From the NCBI GenBank assembly GCA_947624325.1, contig CANQJT010000004.1:124001-188000 (forward strand): a stretch of 64,000 nt of DNA. The letters are read 5' to 3'. This DNA is from Candidatus Gastranaerophilales bacterium (lineage in GTDB: Bacteria; Cyanobacteriota; Vampirovibrionia; Gastranaerophilales; Gastranaerophilaceae). Under the pieces are notes generated by a model, which saw only the letters and a program-made list of their open reading frames with translations, made no database searches and was not told the origin of the DNA. The translations under genes were made by a program, and so were the position numbers. Positions 62,956 through 64,000 of this stretch are shown piece after piece (within the stretch, counting starts at the first letter, position 1; each line of letters opens with the position of its first letter).

Positions 62956-63669
62956 AACGGGATTTTTATAAGGTCTTTTGCCTGCTCCGTAACCTGTTTT
63001 GTTAATTATAAAATCCTGAGGTAATTTTTCACCATTATATAGTGCTGCAACTATGGCAGCCCCTGTCGGAGTTACCATTTCGCCGTTATTATCTGATATT
63101 CTAAAGGGTAATTTATAATTTGAAACGATTTCACATACGGCAGGAACCGGCACCGGGATTGTTCCATGCTGACATTCTACAGAGCCTTGTCCGTCAGTTA
63201 AGGTTGAAAAATAAACTTTATCGGGAGATAAATCATCCAAAAGCACCGAAAAACTAACTATATCAACAATGGAATCAATAGCCCCTATTTCGTGGAAATG
63301 TACTTCATTTATGTCTTTGCCGTGAACTTTACTTTCCGCTTCGGCTACTATTTTAAAAATCCTTTTCGCAAGATTTTTTGCATTATCCGAAGTATCAGCT
63401 TTATCTATAATAAGATTTATATCATTAAGATTTCTGTGTTCATGGTGGTGTTCACTATGGTGCATTTCATGTTTTTTTAAAATAACATCAAAATCAGATG
63501 CCATAATTGCATTAACTGATTTTTTTGAAATAACATAAGTAAATTCATCATTTAACCCCAAAGAGCTGAGAGCTCTTTCAAGCTTTTCCTTACTTGCGCC
63601 CAAATCAAGCAAAGACGCTGCCGCCATATCACCTGAAATTCCGTTATAACATTCAAAATATAAATCCAT
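62926..63669 (-). CDS. larC: Nickel-pincer cofactor protein LarC, N-terminal (LarC1) part only
   Basis: A 247-residue protein matching the first domain of LarC: E-C-Y-N-G-I-S-G-D-M (about residues 5-14), a His-rich loop (H-H-S-E-H-H-H-E-H, about 70-78), V-H-F-H-E-I-G-A-I-D-S-I-V-D and G-x-V-x-x-x-H-G-x-x-P-V-P-x-P-A. It stops after N-P-V-L-R-V, where full LarC goes on into LarC2. The space downstream is taken by the convergent transporter gene (30-base overlap), so LarC2 is absent here. LarC inserts nickel with CTP, and both domains are normally needed. It follows larB by 3 bases. Confidence 0.92.
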   Translation of the reverse strand: MDLYFECYNGISGDMAAASLLDLGASKEKLERALSSLGLNDEFTYVISKKSVNAIMASDFDVILKKHEMHHSEHHHEHRNLNDINLIIDKADTSDNAKNLAKRIFKIVAEAESKVHGKDINEVHFHEIGAIDSIVDIVSFSVLLDDLSPDKVYFSTLTDGQGSVECQHGTIPVPVPAVCEIVSNYKLPFRISDNNGEMVTPTGAAIVAALYNGEKLPQDFIINKTGYGAGKRPYKNPVLRVFSISYN

Positions 63670-63672
63670 TAA

Positions 63673-64000
63673 TTACTCCTTTTTTGCAAGACTGATTTTT
63701 CTGTTAATTTGATTTGCACTGTAGCCTGCATTAAATCCGTTATCTATATTAACCACCGTCATTCCTTCCGCACAGGAATTTAACATTGTTAAAAGTGCCG
63801 ATAATCCTTTCAATGAAGCTCCGTAACCTATAGACGTTGGTACTGCTATAACGGGAATATCAACAAGTCCCGTTAATATACTGCCCAAAGCACCTTCCAT
63901 GCCTGCAACAGCAATAATAACATTAGCTTTTCTGATATTATCTATTTTATCAAAAAGCCTGTGAATACCTGCAACACCTATATCATAGTACTTTGTGACA
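63673..64000 (-). CDS. larB: LarB, pyridinium carboxylase/hydrolase (C-terminal part; runs off the window)
   Basis: At least 109 residues of an AIR-carboxylase (PurE-like) domain: [11 protein letters not shown] (substrate loop), V-P-V-I-A-V-P-T-S-type strand with G-Y-G-A-S and the end [18 protein letters not shown]. LarB carboxylates nicotinic acid adenine dinucleotide to start the nickel-pincer cofactor. The 5' end lies beyond the window. It is the first visible gene of a larB-larC unit, divergent in direction from larE. LarA, the lactate racemase that uses the cofactor, is not visible. Confidence 0.93.
   Translation of the reverse strand, partial: VTKYYDIGVAGIHRLFDKIDNIRKANVIIAVAGMEGALGSILTGLVDIPVIAVPTSIGYGASLKGLSALLTMLNSCAEGMTVVNIDNGFNAGYSANQINRKISLAKKE

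Overview
The window is AT-rich, Gram-negative-type bacterial chromosome. It combines type IV pilus genes (pilN, pilO, pilD and pilT in separate places), an MlaE-type outer-membrane lipid permease, an SLH-domain envelope protein, a SigF/SigB-like sigma factor and several lineage-specific proteins with a short N-terminal F-K-G/F-K-S-G motif. Together these suggest a non-photosynthetic cyanobacterial relative of the Melainabacteria/Gastranaerophilales type, probably host-associated. This placement is an inference from gene content, not from a marker-gene search.

Layout. 1-10.5 kb is core: pilNO, secDF with a small HTH/zinc-ribbon gene, recA, a cdd-sigma-pilD run, murA with a small duplicated-motif gene, and an SLH protein. 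10.6-15.1 kb holds lineage-specific proteins, including an HNH-like protein and a TPR-zincin. 15.2-23.0 kb is a probable minus-strand operon: M16 peptidase, PilZ protein, histidine kinase, HD-GYP response regulator and proS, which points to c-di-GMP signalling. 23.1-32.1 kb is an accessory surface-modification region: acetyltransferase, radical SAM protein, M48 peptidase, acyltransferase 3, a thiamine-diphosphate enzyme, a UbiA-like remnant and a methyltransferase. It then runs into about 1 kb of repeats and decayed sequence next to a CAU-anticodon tRNA. 32.2-37.4 kb has a GH13-like protein, a ferritin-like diiron protein, a tiny metallothionein-like gene under a CsoR-type operator, csoR, an aldo/keto reductase and an exported CMD-cupin protein. 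37.5-44.4 kb has a SWIM-SNF2 helicase, a large protein with eleven 27-residue repeats and a zinc-ribbon protein. 44.5-57.9 kb is again core: DHH phosphoesterase, valS, gpmI, a TPR protein, two amino acid transporters, pilT, mlaE and mutL. 58-64 kb has tRNA-Gly with tandem repeats, a MarR-HMA-P-type ATPase metal-efflux operon, and lar genes for the nickel-pincer cofactor (larE; larC and larB on the other strand).

Three signals stand out. First, homopolymeric G10, G10 and C9 tracts lie inside three surface-region genes within 2.2 kb. Two of the reading frames are off and one is on, which is the signature of a phase-variable contingency locus. Second, two unrelated tRNA genes are each followed by tandem repeats of about 160 bp (157 and 162 bp) whose units carry a copy of that tRNA's own 3' end. 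This architecture is known from E. coli tyrT (rtT). Third, a perfect sigma-70 promoter with a C/G-tract palindrome in its 17-bp spacer drives a 38-residue, ten-cysteine protein just ahead of csoR. Smaller leads are a possible attenuated leader RNA before an alanine/glycine symporter, a LarC reduced to its first domain, and a metal ATPase whose HMA domain is a separate gene.
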